From positions 235,095 through 299,094 of the forward strand of contig JBMNTP010000001.1 of NCBI GenBank assembly GCA_050945795.1: 64,000 bases of DNA. Reading direction: 5' to 3'. The notes under the pieces are model-generated. The model did not search any database. It was not told where the DNA came from and saw only the letters and a list, made by a program, of their open reading frames with translations. The stretch is from JBMNTP01 sp050945795 (lineage in GTDB: Bacteria > Bacillota > Clostridia > Christensenellales > MGBC116941). The position numbers were made by a program, and so were the translations under genes. Position 1 is the first letter of the stretch. Each line of letters starts with the position of its first letter. Shown here piece after piece: positions 7,498-15,239 of the stretch.

Positions 7498-8049
7498 ATG
7501 AAGAAAAACAACGCTCTAAGGAACATGATAATCGCCGGTCTGCTTTGCGCCATAGGCATACTGATACCCCGCATATCGCCTATAAGGATTGTTCTTGAGC
7601 CGGCGTCGTTTACTTTGGCCAGCCATGTCGCCATATTCATTGCCATGTTCATATCTCCCGGCGTAGCGGGCGCCGTAGCAGTTGGCACTACCCTTGGCTT
7701 CCTTTTTGGCGGCTTTCCTATTGTTATAGTAGCGCGCGCCGCGTCTCAGGTTGTATTTGCGGTGGCGGGAGCGTTTTTCTATAAAAAACATCCGCATGTC
7801 ATGGATTCGCTGTGGAAATCACAGCTCTTCTCCTTTTGCATAGCTTTGGTACACGGAGCTATGGAGGTTATAGCGGTGCTGCCCTTCTATTTTACAAACA
7901 CGCTTGCTTCCGGTTTTTATGAAAAAGGCTTTATGTTCGCCGTTATACTTATGGTGGGCGTAGGTACAGTTGTACACAGTATGGTCGACTTTGGCATAGC
8001 GCAACTGATATGGCGCCCGCTTAAAAAGGCGCTGCGCTCGTCTCAATAA
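7498..8049 (+). CDS. ECF transporter S component (possibly niacin type)
   Basis: A 183-residue, very hydrophobic protein with about five to six membrane segments and a basic N-terminus (MKKNNALRNMIIAGLLCAI), the layout of substrate-binding S proteins of energy-coupling factor transporters. The stretch FTLASHVAIFIAMFISP resembles NiaX-like niacin S components as I remember them, but the substrate is not certain. The ATG at 7498 was preferred to one at 7492 because AGAGGG directly abuts the earlier ATG. S components work with a shared EcfA-A'-T energy module, which is not in the window. The gene has its own promoter and terminator. Confidence 0.75.
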   Translation: MKKNNALRNMIIAGLLCAIGILIPRISPIRIVLEPASFTLASHVAIFIAMFISPGVAGAVAVGTTLGFLFGGFPIVIVARAASQVVFAVAGAFFYKKHPHVMDSLWKSQLFSFCIALVHGAMEVIAVLPFYFTNTLASGFYEKGFMFAVILMVGVGTVVHSMVDFGIAQLIWRPLKKALRSSQ

Positions 8050-8070
8050 ATATATTATTTTATAAATAGC

Positions 8071-8106
8071 AAAGCCGCCTTGCCCGCATGTTCGGGAGGC
8101 GGCTTT
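8071..8106. terminator. Bidirectional terminator between convergent genes
   Basis: AAAGCCGCCT (8071-8080) pairs with AGGCGGCTTT (8097-8106), with an inner CCCG/CGGG extension. It lies between the ECF gene (plus) and fabD (minus) and can serve both. Confidence 0.8.
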
Positions 8107-8125
8107 ATAGCGTTCAATTCTATTC

Positions 8126-9049
8126 TTATAATAAAGCCGACAGCGTATCCTCCAAAGTTTTTATGTCGCCTATGCGCATTATTTTTACCCCCCTGCCAAG
8201 AGTACGCTTTACAAAGCCGCCGAGCACTTTACCCGGCCCCAGCTCTACAAACGCCTTGACGCCTTCATCGCTCATGCGCCTTATACAGCTTTCAAACCGC
8301 ACCGGCAGAGTAAGCTGCTCAATAAGGCGATCTTTCACCTCATCCGGCTCTGTCGAAAGCGATGCGTCGGTATTCGCGGCGACAGGCATTAGTGGCTTAT
8401 GAAACTCCATGCTATTAGCGAACGCCTTAAACTCCTCCGCAGCCGGCTGCATAAGCGGGCAATGCGAAGGTATGCTTACATTAAGCCTTGTAAACATAAT
8501 CCCGCCTTCAGCGCACATGCTCTCAACTTCCGCCACCCCTTCAACGCTGCCGGATACAACTGTTTGACCGGGGCAGTTGTAGTTTGCCGCCCATACATCG
8601 TTTTTGGCCTTCTCGCACATCTTTTCAACCTCTAAAGCGTCCGGCCCGATTATAGCCGACATACCCCCGACGCCGGGCGGCACGCAGCGCTGCATAGCCT
8701 TAGCCCTAAGGCTTACCAACCTCAGCCCGTCTTTAAAGTCCAGCGCACCCGACACAATAGCCGCCGCGCATTCGCCCAGAGAAAAGCCGCAGACGATATC
8801 CGCCTTAAGACCTAATTGTTCTGCAAGCCTCGCTATCGCTACCTCAAGCGTTACCATGCATGGCTGTGTGTTCTCAGTAAGGCTAAGAAGCTCGCTGTCG
8901 CCGTCAAAGCATATGCTTCGTATCGGCATAGCAAGCGCATCCTCAGCCTCTTCAAAAGTTGTTCTTACTATATCGTATTTTTCATATAAATCATTGCCCA
9001 TGCCGGGGAACTGAGCGCCCTGCCCCGGAAAAATAAAAGCTGTTTTCAA
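8126..9049 (-). CDS. fabD: Malonyl-CoA:ACP transacylase
   Basis: The 307-residue protein has FabD hallmarks: N-terminal FPGQGAQFPGMG, the nucleophile serine in GFSLGEC (about residue 86), AMQRCVPPG with the malonate-binding Arg region, the catalytic His in SIPSHCPLM (about 195) and FVELGPGKVL near the end. The nucleophile elbow is GFSLGE rather than the commoner GHSLGE, a known variant. It transfers malonate from CoA to acyl carrier protein for fatty-acid synthesis. The TTG at 9049, seven bases after GGAGG, is chosen because the in-frame ATG at 9064 lies on the ribosome binding site. It stands apart from any other fab gene here. Confidence 0.93.
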   Translation of the reverse strand: MKTAFIFPGQGAQFPGMGNDLYEKYDIVRTTFEEAEDALAMPIRSICFDGDSELLSLTENTQPCMVTLEVAIARLAEQLGLKADIVCGFSLGECAAAIVSGALDFKDGLRLVSLRAKAMQRCVPPGVGGMSAIIGPDALEVEKMCEKAKNDVWAANYNCPGQTVVSGSVEGVAEVESMCAEGGIMFTRLNVSIPSHCPLMQPAAEEFKAFANSMEFHKPLMPVAANTDASLSTEPDEVKDRLIEQLTLPVRFESCIRRMSDEGVKAFVELGPGKVLGGFVKRTLGRGVKIMRIGDIKTLEDTLSALL

Positions 9050-9110
9050 ACTCGCCACCTCCATTAATCACTGCCTTACTAAATATCGTTTATAGCTTAA
9101 GCATTACACA

Positions 9111-9138
9111 ATTATAACAGATGATATGCAATTGCAAA
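9111..9138 (-). promoter_or_regulatory. Extended -10 promoter of fabD
   Basis: Minus strand TGTTATAAT (9111-9119) is an extended -10, with TTTGCA (9133-9138) 16 bases upstream of the hexamer. Confidence 0.55.
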
Positions 9139-9152
9139 AGCAAGCTCTTCTT

Positions 9153-9430
9153 ACCTTTCTTTTATAAAAAAGGAAGGTAATACCAAAGAAGATCTGTTTC
9201 GCGAATTTCGTATGTATATTAGATAGGTTCCTATGCCCGAACCAAGCAAAGCGCCTTTAGGTAGTTTAAAGCTGCGCCTTTCTGTTCCTAAGATGCCGCA
9301 TATGCGGCATCTTGCAAAGTTTGGGATCAAACCCTTTTTAAAGGGTTTGCCGCCGGAGGCAACACTTCTACTACAGCAGGCCGGAGGCAACCATACCCCT
9401 GCCAAGGTTTGCCGCCGGAGACAATACTAA
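9153..9430 (+). repeat. Composite intergenic repeat, copy B with extended tail
   Basis: Module 1 is a hairpin of ACCTTTCTTTT (9153-9163) and AAAAGGAAGGT (9168-9178), followed by CCAAAGAAG. After about 105 bases comes module 2: the palindrome ATGCCGCATATGCGGCAT (9293-9310, extended to 24 bases by AAG/CTT), the inverted repeat CAAACCC/GGGTTTG (9328-9349) and GCCGCCGGAGGCAAC. The last word recurs in degraded form twice more up to 9430. The element fills most of the gap between fabD and the PRC-barrel gene; nothing coding is visible in it. Confidence 0.85.
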
Positions 9431-9434
9431 GCCG

Positions 9435-10097
9435 CTATTTAGCCGCCTTGACACCGGTATTTTCGGCTTGCTGTTTCCCAGCCTGACCGGAAGTTTCCTT
9501 GTCCTTCTCCTTATCTTTAAGCCTGTTTAAAAGCTCGCTTTTTCTTTTATTAAAAACCGCCTCAAGCTCTTCCCTGCTTTTTTCCTTGCCGCCATCGACC
9601 GCCTTAGTCTCAACGGCAACGCAAACGCTCTGCCTCGCCTCGCTCCCGCCGGCAGTTACAAACACTATACCCCGCCCCAGCGTCAATATATTTTTCGCAG
9701 GTATAAGCTCTCCGCTTATAAGCTCCAGCGATATAATAGCGCCTGTTCGCTCATCGATTGTGTACTCCGCCACCTCGCCTATTACCTCGCCCTCGTTTGT
9801 AACGACGCGGCTGCCGTTTATATCGCGCCCGAAATACGATGTTGCGGCATCCTCCTGCTGTCGCCAAAAAGGCACCAGTCCGGAGGAATTTTCTGTTGTA
9901 AGCATTTCAGGCGCTATGCCGTCCGCTTTTTCAAGCGGCAGCGCTTTAAGTCCAAAGCACCCCGCCCCGGTATCGACCGATAGCAGCCGCACCGTCTTTT
10001 TTACGGCGTCTATTATAAGATCTTCAATCATCCCGCACGCTTTTCCATCCTCAACGCTAAAAAGCGGGAGTCCAACTATCTCACACGATTTTTTCAT
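9435..10097 (-). CDS. PRC-barrel domain protein, two copies
   Basis: The 220-residue protein contains two consecutive PRC-barrel-like units. One is about residues 1-80 (IVGLPLFSVEDGKACGMIEDLIID); the other about 85-155 (YFGRDINGSRVVTNEGEVIGEVAEYTID, then GELIPAKNILTLG). A charged Lys/Glu-rich tail of about 50 residues with coiled-coil character and a Gln/Ala-rich end follows. PRC barrels are small beta domains found in RimM and in proteins that bind other macromolecules; no enzymatic function is known for this form. It lies ahead of the repeat copy B and behind an unknown membrane protein on the same strand. Confidence 0.75.
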   Translation of the reverse strand: MKKSCEIVGLPLFSVEDGKACGMIEDLIIDAVKKTVRLLSVDTGAGCFGLKALPLEKADGIAPEMLTTENSSGLVPFWRQQEDAATSYFGRDINGSRVVTNEGEVIGEVAEYTIDERTGAIISLELISGELIPAKNILTLGRGIVFVTAGGSEARQSVCVAVETKAVDGGKEKSREELEAVFNKRKSELLNRLKDKEKDKETSGQAGKQQAENTGVKAAK

Positions 10098-10188
10098 TTC
10101 CTGCCTCCTTTAAAGCCTTCTGGCAAGCTTAATATATATTTTCCATCATTGCCGCATTTGCGCGCTTCAATACAGTTCCCCCGTATAT

Positions 10189-11073
10189 TTACGCGCCTTC
10201 TTTTCTCGCCCCTCCATACATGCCCCTAAGCAGCGACACCGCCGCCAGCGCCACACACGCGCCTGCCGCTATCAGATAATACGTCTGCCTGCCAAAGATC
10301 AGCCACGCCGCCGCTATAGTCGCGGCGCACAGCATATACCTTGCCGCCCTAACCTTAGACAGCGCGTCTCGCTGCCTTTTCGCCCGCGCCCTGTTCTCTA
10401 TAACCGCCTCGGCGCGTATCGCCGCATCGACCTGCTCATCTCCTGCCAGCACGCCAAACCTTTTTCCCGCCTTTAGCAGCTTCTCTTGTCCCGGCAGCTC
10501 AACACCGGGCGATTTTAAGCGGGCGGCGGCGGCTTTTGCCTGGTCACCCGCCGCGCTTGAAGAATACAATATGCACATCGACGCCCTAGCTCTTACCGCC
10601 CTTTTCCATGCCGAAGCTATATCCTGCGGCGTCAGCGGCATTTCAGGATGCGTTAAAAGTATTTCCCCATATATCCTCACGCCGCCCCGCCTCGCCGTAT
10701 ATCCCTGCCCCGTTTTCGCCTTTATCTCGGCGCCGGATGCCGATAACGCCGAGCGCAGCAACGCCATCGCCTTATCCTCTGGCAATAGCGCCAGTTTTTC
10801 AAGCGAGCATCGCCTGCGGATGCCGGAGCGTAGCTTTTTAAGCTTCATACCGTATCGGATTTTCTTATGCATGGATAAAGCTATTGAAAGGCAGCCAGCA
10901 ACACAAAGCGCTAGTATAAAAGCCAACAGCGGTATTTTTGTAAGGTATAAAAACCATACATATAAAGCGAAACCCATAAACAGCCTTATGCCGACAGCGT
11001 CAAGTATAGCCGCAACACGAGTTTTACCGCTCAGCTTTCTTTTTAAATACGACTTTACCATACTGCTTTCCAT
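10189..11073 (-). CDS. Uncharacterised membrane protein
   Basis: I do not recognise this 294-residue protein. It has two closely spaced membrane segments near residues 30-70 (including FMGFALYVWFLYLT and AFILALCVAGCLSIAL). A soluble, Arg/Ala-rich middle domain of about 150 residues follows, with alternating strand-like and helical stretches (AEIKAKTGQGYTARRGGVRIYGEILL, then CILYSSSAAGDQAKAAAARL). Two further membrane segments come before a short basic end. The middle part might be a degenerate restriction-endonuclease-like or Rossmann-like fold, but that is a guess. A GAGGT site precedes tandem ATGs at 11076 and 11073. It is divergent from nadD-yqeK. Confidence 0.6.
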   Translation of the reverse strand: MESSMVKSYLKRKLSGKTRVAAILDAVGIRLFMGFALYVWFLYLTKIPLLAFILALCVAGCLSIALSMHKKIRYGMKLKKLRSGIRRRCSLEKLALLPEDKAMALLRSALSASGAEIKAKTGQGYTARRGGVRIYGEILLTHPEMPLTPQDIASAWKRAVRARASMCILYSSSAAGDQAKAAAARLKSPGVELPGQEKLLKAGKRFGVLAGDEQVDAAIRAEAVIENRARAKRQRDALSKVRAARYMLCAATIAAAWLIFGRQTYYLIAAGACVALAAVSLLRGMYGGARKEGA

Positions 11074-11135
11074 CATTTACCTCACCGTATATATATTTGC
11101 CGCATTCTCTTATATTTATGCCTTCCACTCTTATC

Positions 11136-11164
11136 TTTTCAATTTGCCTAAATTCGTTTATACT
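11136..11164 (+). promoter_or_regulatory. Weak promoter candidate for nadD-yqeK-rsfS
   Basis: TTTTCA (11136-11141), a 17-base spacer and TATACT (11159-11164). Transcription from here would start about 45 bases before the proposed ATA start codon and so exclude all upstream in-frame ordinary start codons. Confidence 0.4.
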
Positions 11165-11218
11165 AATAGAAACAAAAGCTTTGTTAAAACTAAGCGCAGT
11201 AGAGGCAGGTGGAATACC

Positions 11219-12415
11219 ATACAAAAACGCATAGGAATACTCGGGGGCACCTTCGACCCCATACATAACGGGCATATAGCCATAGCCTGTCAGGCCAGCG
11301 TACAATTCAATCTTGAAGAGATGCTGGTTATACCTCTTGGCATACCGCCGCATAAGCCGACTCCCGCCGCAACGCCGGAGCAGCGGCTCGAAATGGCGCG
11401 CCTCGCCTCTCTCGGCATAGACAATATGCGGGTATTAGATATGGAGGTGGCTCGCGCCGGCACCACATACACAATAGATACGCTGCGCCGCCTTCGCCTT
11501 GAATATCCAAAGCATACGCGCTTTTTCTATATAATAGGCGCCGATACATTAGGCGAGCTGCACACCTGGAAAAATATATCCGAGGTAGCCGGCCTTACCG
11601 ACTTTATCTGCTTTTTCCGCCCCGGCATATCGGCCCGGGAAATGGCGGATCGCGCCGCCGCCTCTTTTGATATGCTGGGCAAGCGTGTATATACCGCCGA
11701 ATTCGATGGCGACAACGTATCTTCAACATTTGTAAAACAAATAGCCGCGAAAGGGCTGCCGGTATACGGTCTTGTGCCGCGTGTAGTAGCGGCGTATATA
11801 CACTCAAGCAACATATACTCTGATGCGCAACATATTGAAAGCGTTGACAGAGATGAACTATGCCAGCTTGTAATGCGTATGATAAAACCGGCTAAATACC
11901 GGCATACGCTTGGCGTTGAGCAATCGGCAATAGAGCTGGCGCGTCGCTTTGATGAGGACGAAAACAAAGCGTCATTTGCCGCGCTCGCGCATGACTGCGC
12001 TAAGGAGTGCAAAGGCAATCTTGTAGAATTTGCCGCTAAATACGGATTAACATCTGTAGCCTCGCAATATGCCGAGCTGCCGCCCGCCATTATACACGCC
12101 CCGCTTGGCGCAGACGCTGCGAGGCTGCTTTTTGGCATAACCGACCCCGACATACTCTCGGCCATTAAATGGCATACTACTGGCAGAGCAGGCATGTCCC
12201 GCCTGGAAAAAATAATATACTTAGCCGACCTTATAGAGCCGAACCGCAACTGCCCCGGCATAGATGCCATAAGGGCGGCGGCCAAAAACAATCTTGATAC
12301 CGCTGTGCTTATGGCGATGGATAACTCAATAGAATATGTGCTTTCCTCCGGCCATCAGCTCGACCGGCACACAATAGAGGCGCGAGAGCATCTGGCCCGG
12401 AGCATGAATAAATAA
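11219..12415 (+). CDS. nadD: NadD-YqeK fusion: nicotinate-nucleotide adenylyltransferase plus HD-domain Ap4A hydrolase
   Basis: Residues 1-200 are NadD, opening with KRIGILGGTFDPIHNGH (the adenylyltransferase HxGH site) and carrying FFYIIGADTLGELHTWK and SSTFVKQ (the ISST-like motif). Residues about 215-395 are YqeK-like, with KYRHTLGVEQSAIEL, ALAHDCAKE (HD metal site), IIHAPLGADAARLLFGI and IKWHTTGRAGMSRLEKIIYLADLIEPNR. NadD makes nicotinate adenine dinucleotide; YqeK enzymes cut Ap4A symmetrically. In most Firmicutes these are two adjacent genes. The expected initiator position is ATA at 11219, six bases after GCAGGTGG; no ATG, GTG or TTG lies in frame near it. rsfS follows 17 bases later. 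Confidence 0.85.
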   Translation: MQKRIGILGGTFDPIHNGHIAIACQASVQFNLEEMLVIPLGIPPHKPTPAATPEQRLEMARLASLGIDNMRVLDMEVARAGTTYTIDTLRRLRLEYPKHTRFFYIIGADTLGELHTWKNISEVAGLTDFICFFRPGISAREMADRAAASFDMLGKRVYTAEFDGDNVSSTFVKQIAAKGLPVYGLVPRVVAAYIHSSNIYSDAQHIESVDRDELCQLVMRMIKPAKYRHTLGVEQSAIELARRFDEDENKASFAALAHDCAKECKGNLVEFAAKYGLTSVASQYAELPPAIIHAPLGADAARLLFGITDPDILSAIKWHTTGRAGMSRLEKIIYLADLIEPNRNCPGIDAIRAAAKNNLDTAVLMAMDNSIEYVLSSGHQLDRHTIEAREHLARSMNK

Positions 12416-12432
12416 ATCAAGGAGGGGATAGA

Positions 12433-12801
12433 TTGTCGAATACTCAACATATCGAAGAAATGCTTTCAACACTTTATGATGGCAAAGCCGAGGACATACT
12501 CGTACTCGAAACATCCAAGCTCACCATAATCGCCGACTATTTCATAATATGCAGCGGTCGCTCCAGCATACAGGTAAAATCGTTAAGCGACAAGCTTGAG
12601 GAGGCTATGGAGGCGCACGGCATAACGGCAACGCGAAAAGAAGGCTATCAGGCCGGAAGATGGATTGTGCTTGATTACAGCGATGTGCTTGTTCACATAT
12701 TCCACAGCGAGGAACGCGAGTTTTATAACCTTGAGCGGCTGTGGACAGACGGCGAAAACTGCCGTAACTATTCGGCGCAAAGAGAAAGCGCCAAAGCCTA
12801 A
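12433..12801 (+). CDS. rsfS: Ribosome silencing factor
   Basis: The 122-residue protein matches RsfS (YbeB/Iojap): LVLETSKLTIIADYFIICSG near residue 25, the RKEGYQAGRWIVLDYSDVLVHIF core (about 70-90) and REFYNLERLW near the end. It binds ribosomal protein uL14 and blocks subunit joining when nutrients are short. The start is TTG at 12433 after GGAGGGG. It follows nadD-yqeK in the usual order and ends in a clear terminator. Confidence 0.93.
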   Translation: MSNTQHIEEMLSTLYDGKAEDILVLETSKLTIIADYFIICSGRSSIQVKSLSDKLEEAMEAHGITATRKEGYQAGRWIVLDYSDVLVHIFHSEEREFYNLERLWTDGENCRNYSAQRESAKA

Positions 12802-12862
12802 AACTAAAATAGTAGTTACATCTATAAACAAATATGCAAATATGCTTATAATAGCACCTAAA

Positions 12863-12886
12863 AAAGAGGCGGTTCTCCGCCTCTTT
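12863..12886 (+). terminator. Intrinsic terminator after rsfS
   Basis: AAAGAGGCGG (12863-12872) and CCGCCTCTTT (12877-12886) pair perfectly around a TTCT loop, ending in a short T-run. A six-base A-run precedes it, so it may also work for the minus strand. Confidence 0.8.
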
Positions 12887-12949
12887 AGATGTTTATATTT
12901 ATATTAAGATGCAAATGCTATCTCTTTGGCTTCCGCTTCAGTTTTAGTT

Positions 12950-13462
12950 TTACTCAGCCGCTTTTTTCATCAATATGTCTGCGCCATGTATGGTATCGTT
13001 CCAGTATTTTTGTATTTCATGAATTATTTGTTCTCTATACTGCACGCCGAAAAAGTGTTCATCAAACTGCTTGATGTTTCGAAAAAGCAAAGGGTAACTC
13101 TCTCCTCCAATAAAGCATATCATGCATGACTTTGTAATCTTGGCGTATGGATTAGGATAAATCGCTATCGCGTGTATCTCATCCCATTTAAGAGAATATA
13201 TCTCTTTCCTCTTATGATACTCTACGCCTTTTTCATCAATCCTAACATTATAAGAATATATACCATATATCAAATCCCATATGTGTTTTATAAGAAGGCC
13301 TATTATGAAAAGCATAAACAAGTATATAAATATGCTAAACTCCTGTGTCGCACGTTCATACCTTAGCATGAAAACTAATAAAGGAAATATTGCAACTAAA
13401 CCACCTATGGATATTACAGACATTAATATCGTATACCTCTTTTTTAATACTGTTATTTTCAC
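12950..13462 (-). CDS. Small membrane protein with PH-like C-terminal region
   Basis: The 170-residue protein has two membrane segments (about residues 12-33 and 43-62) followed by a strand-rich region of about 100 residues (YNVRIDEKGVEYHKRKEIYSLKWDEIHAIAIYPN). This resembles the bacterial PH-like domains often attached to paired membrane helices. No function can be assigned. The start is a GTG with a weak ribosome binding site (TAAAGA); the next in-frame ATG lies 13 codons later. Its sequence is visibly more AT-rich than both neighbours, which may point to acquisition or weak expression. Confidence 0.6.
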   Translation of the reverse strand: MKITVLKKRYTILMSVISIGGLVAIFPLLVFMLRYERATQEFSIFIYLFMLFIIGLLIKHIWDLIYGIYSYNVRIDEKGVEYHKRKEIYSLKWDEIHAIAIYPNPYAKITKSCMICFIGGESYPLLFRNIKQFDEHFFGVQYREQIIHEIQKYWNDTIHGADILMKKAAE

Positions 13463-13559
13463 TCTTTAATTACCCCATTCTATTTAACTTATGGCTCATC
13501 AGAAGCTATTTAACTGTATTAACGAGGTTTCGGGTATACATTTACATTTATATTACAAT

Positions 13560-15041
13560 CTACCGCTTTCTTCTATAATAATACGAGCTGCCCCGCTGCG
13601 ACCTTGTCTCCTGCCTTGTCGGCTCGGCGTCAAATTGGCTACCGCTCCTGCGCGTCGGCGCACTTCTTCTCTTTCTCCTGTTCTTAAAAGAACGCCGTCC
13701 CTTCTTTACATCAGACGCTATCCTGACTATAACGACAATCAGGAATATAACTATCGGTATCGCCAACAGCCACCACAGCGAAGCGCGGTCTTCATCAGAG
13801 GAAATGGACTTGCCCGGCTTTGACGGCGTTACGTCGGCTGTACTACCGGCAGCTCCGCCTGTATAGTTTGTGTCATACACATCGGATTGAGCAACCAGCT
13901 TGGCACTTATAAGCTCCTTATCCCCCAACTTGAATGTTACTGTACCCAGCTCATCGCCCGAATAAATGGGGGCAATGAGGTCTTTATCGTATACCGGCAC
14001 AACCTCGACATCGTTTATATTTGCTTTAAGGTCTTCTATTTCCTCGCTCGTTCCGGCATAAAAGCTGTCCTCAGGGAATTCATACCCCACAGTAAGCACG
14101 CCGCCGGAAGGGTCTTCTGCCGAAGCGTTTGTAACATTGGCGGTGAGGGTGCGGGAGGCGAGATGCTCTTTAAGGTCTATTTTTTGTACCGTATCAAAAC
14201 CGTATTCAAAAAGCGCCTTTGCCGCTCCCCATCTTGTTGTTCCGTTTTCGCTAGGATCACCGAATATTATTACTATAAGCTCTACCCCATCCTTTTCGGC
14301 AGAAGCGACAAGGCAGTTTTTAGCCACCGGCGTTGAGCCTGTCTTCATGCCGGTAGCGTATTGATAATTGTACTGCGAATCTTCCGGTTTATCGGAAAGC
14401 AGCTTGTTTGTATTGAATACTTCCTTTGAAGATCCGGCAAAGCTTAGCGTATACGAGCCTGCTCCGGCCGCCTTCATAAATTCCTCATTCTTGCTTGCTG
14501 CGGAGGCTAGTTTAGCGAAATCGCGCGCAGTGGTATAATGCTCTTCGTTCTGCACTCCATGCGAATTCTGGAATTTGGTGCTGCTCATGCCGAGCTGCGC
14601 CGCCTTCTCGTTCATCTTGCCGGCAAACGCGCTCTCGCTTCCGGCCAAGCCCACCGCTACAGCTGACGCAGCGTCGTTTCCCGAAACAAGCATCATGCCA
14701 TAAAGCAGCTGCTGATATGATACCTCATGGCCTTGTTTAAGCCCCATAAGGCTGCTGCCCGCCCTTTGGTTAACCTCCGAGCCTACTTTTATCGTTGAGT
14801 CGAGGTCAACTTCGCTTTCAAGCAACAGCAACGCCGTCATAATCTTTGTGGTACTGGCGGGAAAAACCTTCGTGTCGCCGCTCTTTACCCACAGTTCTTT
14901 GCCCGTCGACGCCTCAATCATAATAGCCGAAGTACCCGGCACTTCCTCCAGCGTCGGTTTTCTCACTTCCGCCAGCGCCGCCGCCGGAAACAGCATTGTA
15001 ATCAATATTATAACGGCAAGAAAAGCCGCTGTCTTTTTCAC
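13560..15041 (-). CDS. D-alanyl-D-alanine carboxypeptidase (DacF/PBP5 type)
   Basis: The 493-residue protein has a signal peptide (to about residue 24, ending AALA). Its class A-like serine peptidase domain carries the three active motifs: STTK (about residues 62-65), SGN in MLVSGNDAAS (about 119-121) and KTG in GMKTGSTPVAK (about 235). A PBP5 C-terminal beta domain follows (about 290-390). Near residue 425 a membrane segment (WWLLAIPIVIFLIVVIVRI) is followed by a basic Arg-rich tail facing the cytoplasm. It trims the terminal D-Ala of peptidoglycan stem peptides. The start is GTG with AAGGAG upstream. A C-terminal hydrophobic helix with a 50-residue basic tail is longer than the usual amphipathic anchor. 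Confidence 0.9.
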   Translation of the reverse strand: MKKTAAFLAVIILITMLFPAAALAEVRKPTLEEVPGTSAIMIEASTGKELWVKSGDTKVFPASTTKIMTALLLLESEVDLDSTIKVGSEVNQRAGSSLMGLKQGHEVSYQQLLYGMMLVSGNDAASAVAVGLAGSESAFAGKMNEKAAQLGMSSTKFQNSHGVQNEEHYTTARDFAKLASAASKNEEFMKAAGAGSYTLSFAGSSKEVFNTNKLLSDKPEDSQYNYQYATGMKTGSTPVAKNCLVASAEKDGVELIVIIFGDPSENGTTRWGAAKALFEYGFDTVQKIDLKEHLASRTLTANVTNASAEDPSGGVLTVGYEFPEDSFYAGTSEEIEDLKANINDVEVVPVYDKDLIAPIYSGDELGTVTFKLGDKELISAKLVAQSDVYDTNYTGGAAGSTADVTPSKPGKSISSDEDRASLWWLLAIPIVIFLIVVIVRIASDVKKGRRSFKNRRKRRSAPTRRSGSQFDAEPTRQETRSQRGSSYYYRRKR

Positions 15042-15083
15042 TTTTATAATCTCCTTAATTTGTTGGAATATTAAGATTTGTTA

Positions 15084-15112
15084 ATTATATCAATTCTTGT
15101 CGTATTTGTACA
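15084..15112 (-). promoter_or_regulatory. Promoter of the carboxypeptidase gene
   Basis: Minus strand TGTACA (15107-15112), a 17-base spacer and TATAAT (15084-15089). Confidence 0.6.
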
Positions 15113-15195
15113 GCAATGTAAAAAAGCCGTTTATGGGCTTAGATTCATTATTTTACCAGCCGATTAAAGCTAAAATGTATTTCCTTTGAGAGTTG

Positions 15196-15204
15196 TGTTA
15201 TAAT
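15196..15204 (+). promoter_or_regulatory. Extended -10 promoter of the two-component operon
   Basis: TGTTATAAT (15196-15204) is an extended -10 motif; no good -35 is seen 16-18 bases upstream. It lies 36 bases before the response-regulator start. Confidence 0.5.
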
Positions 15205-15239
15205 GTAATAAGTAAATGAACTAAGGGGCGCATCAGCTT

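Noticed and set aside
10571..11218. Long in-frame extension ahead of NadD giving a 614-residue reading
   Set aside because: It lies antisense to the membrane protein gene at 10189-11073, lacks family similarity, and precedes both the promoter candidate and the ribosome binding site. NadD proteins begin at KRIGILGG.
11527..12291. A 254-residue open frame antisense to nadD-yqeK
   Set aside because: The plus strand encodes clear NadD and YqeK motifs over the same bases; the antisense product is Ser/Ala-rich with no family likeness.
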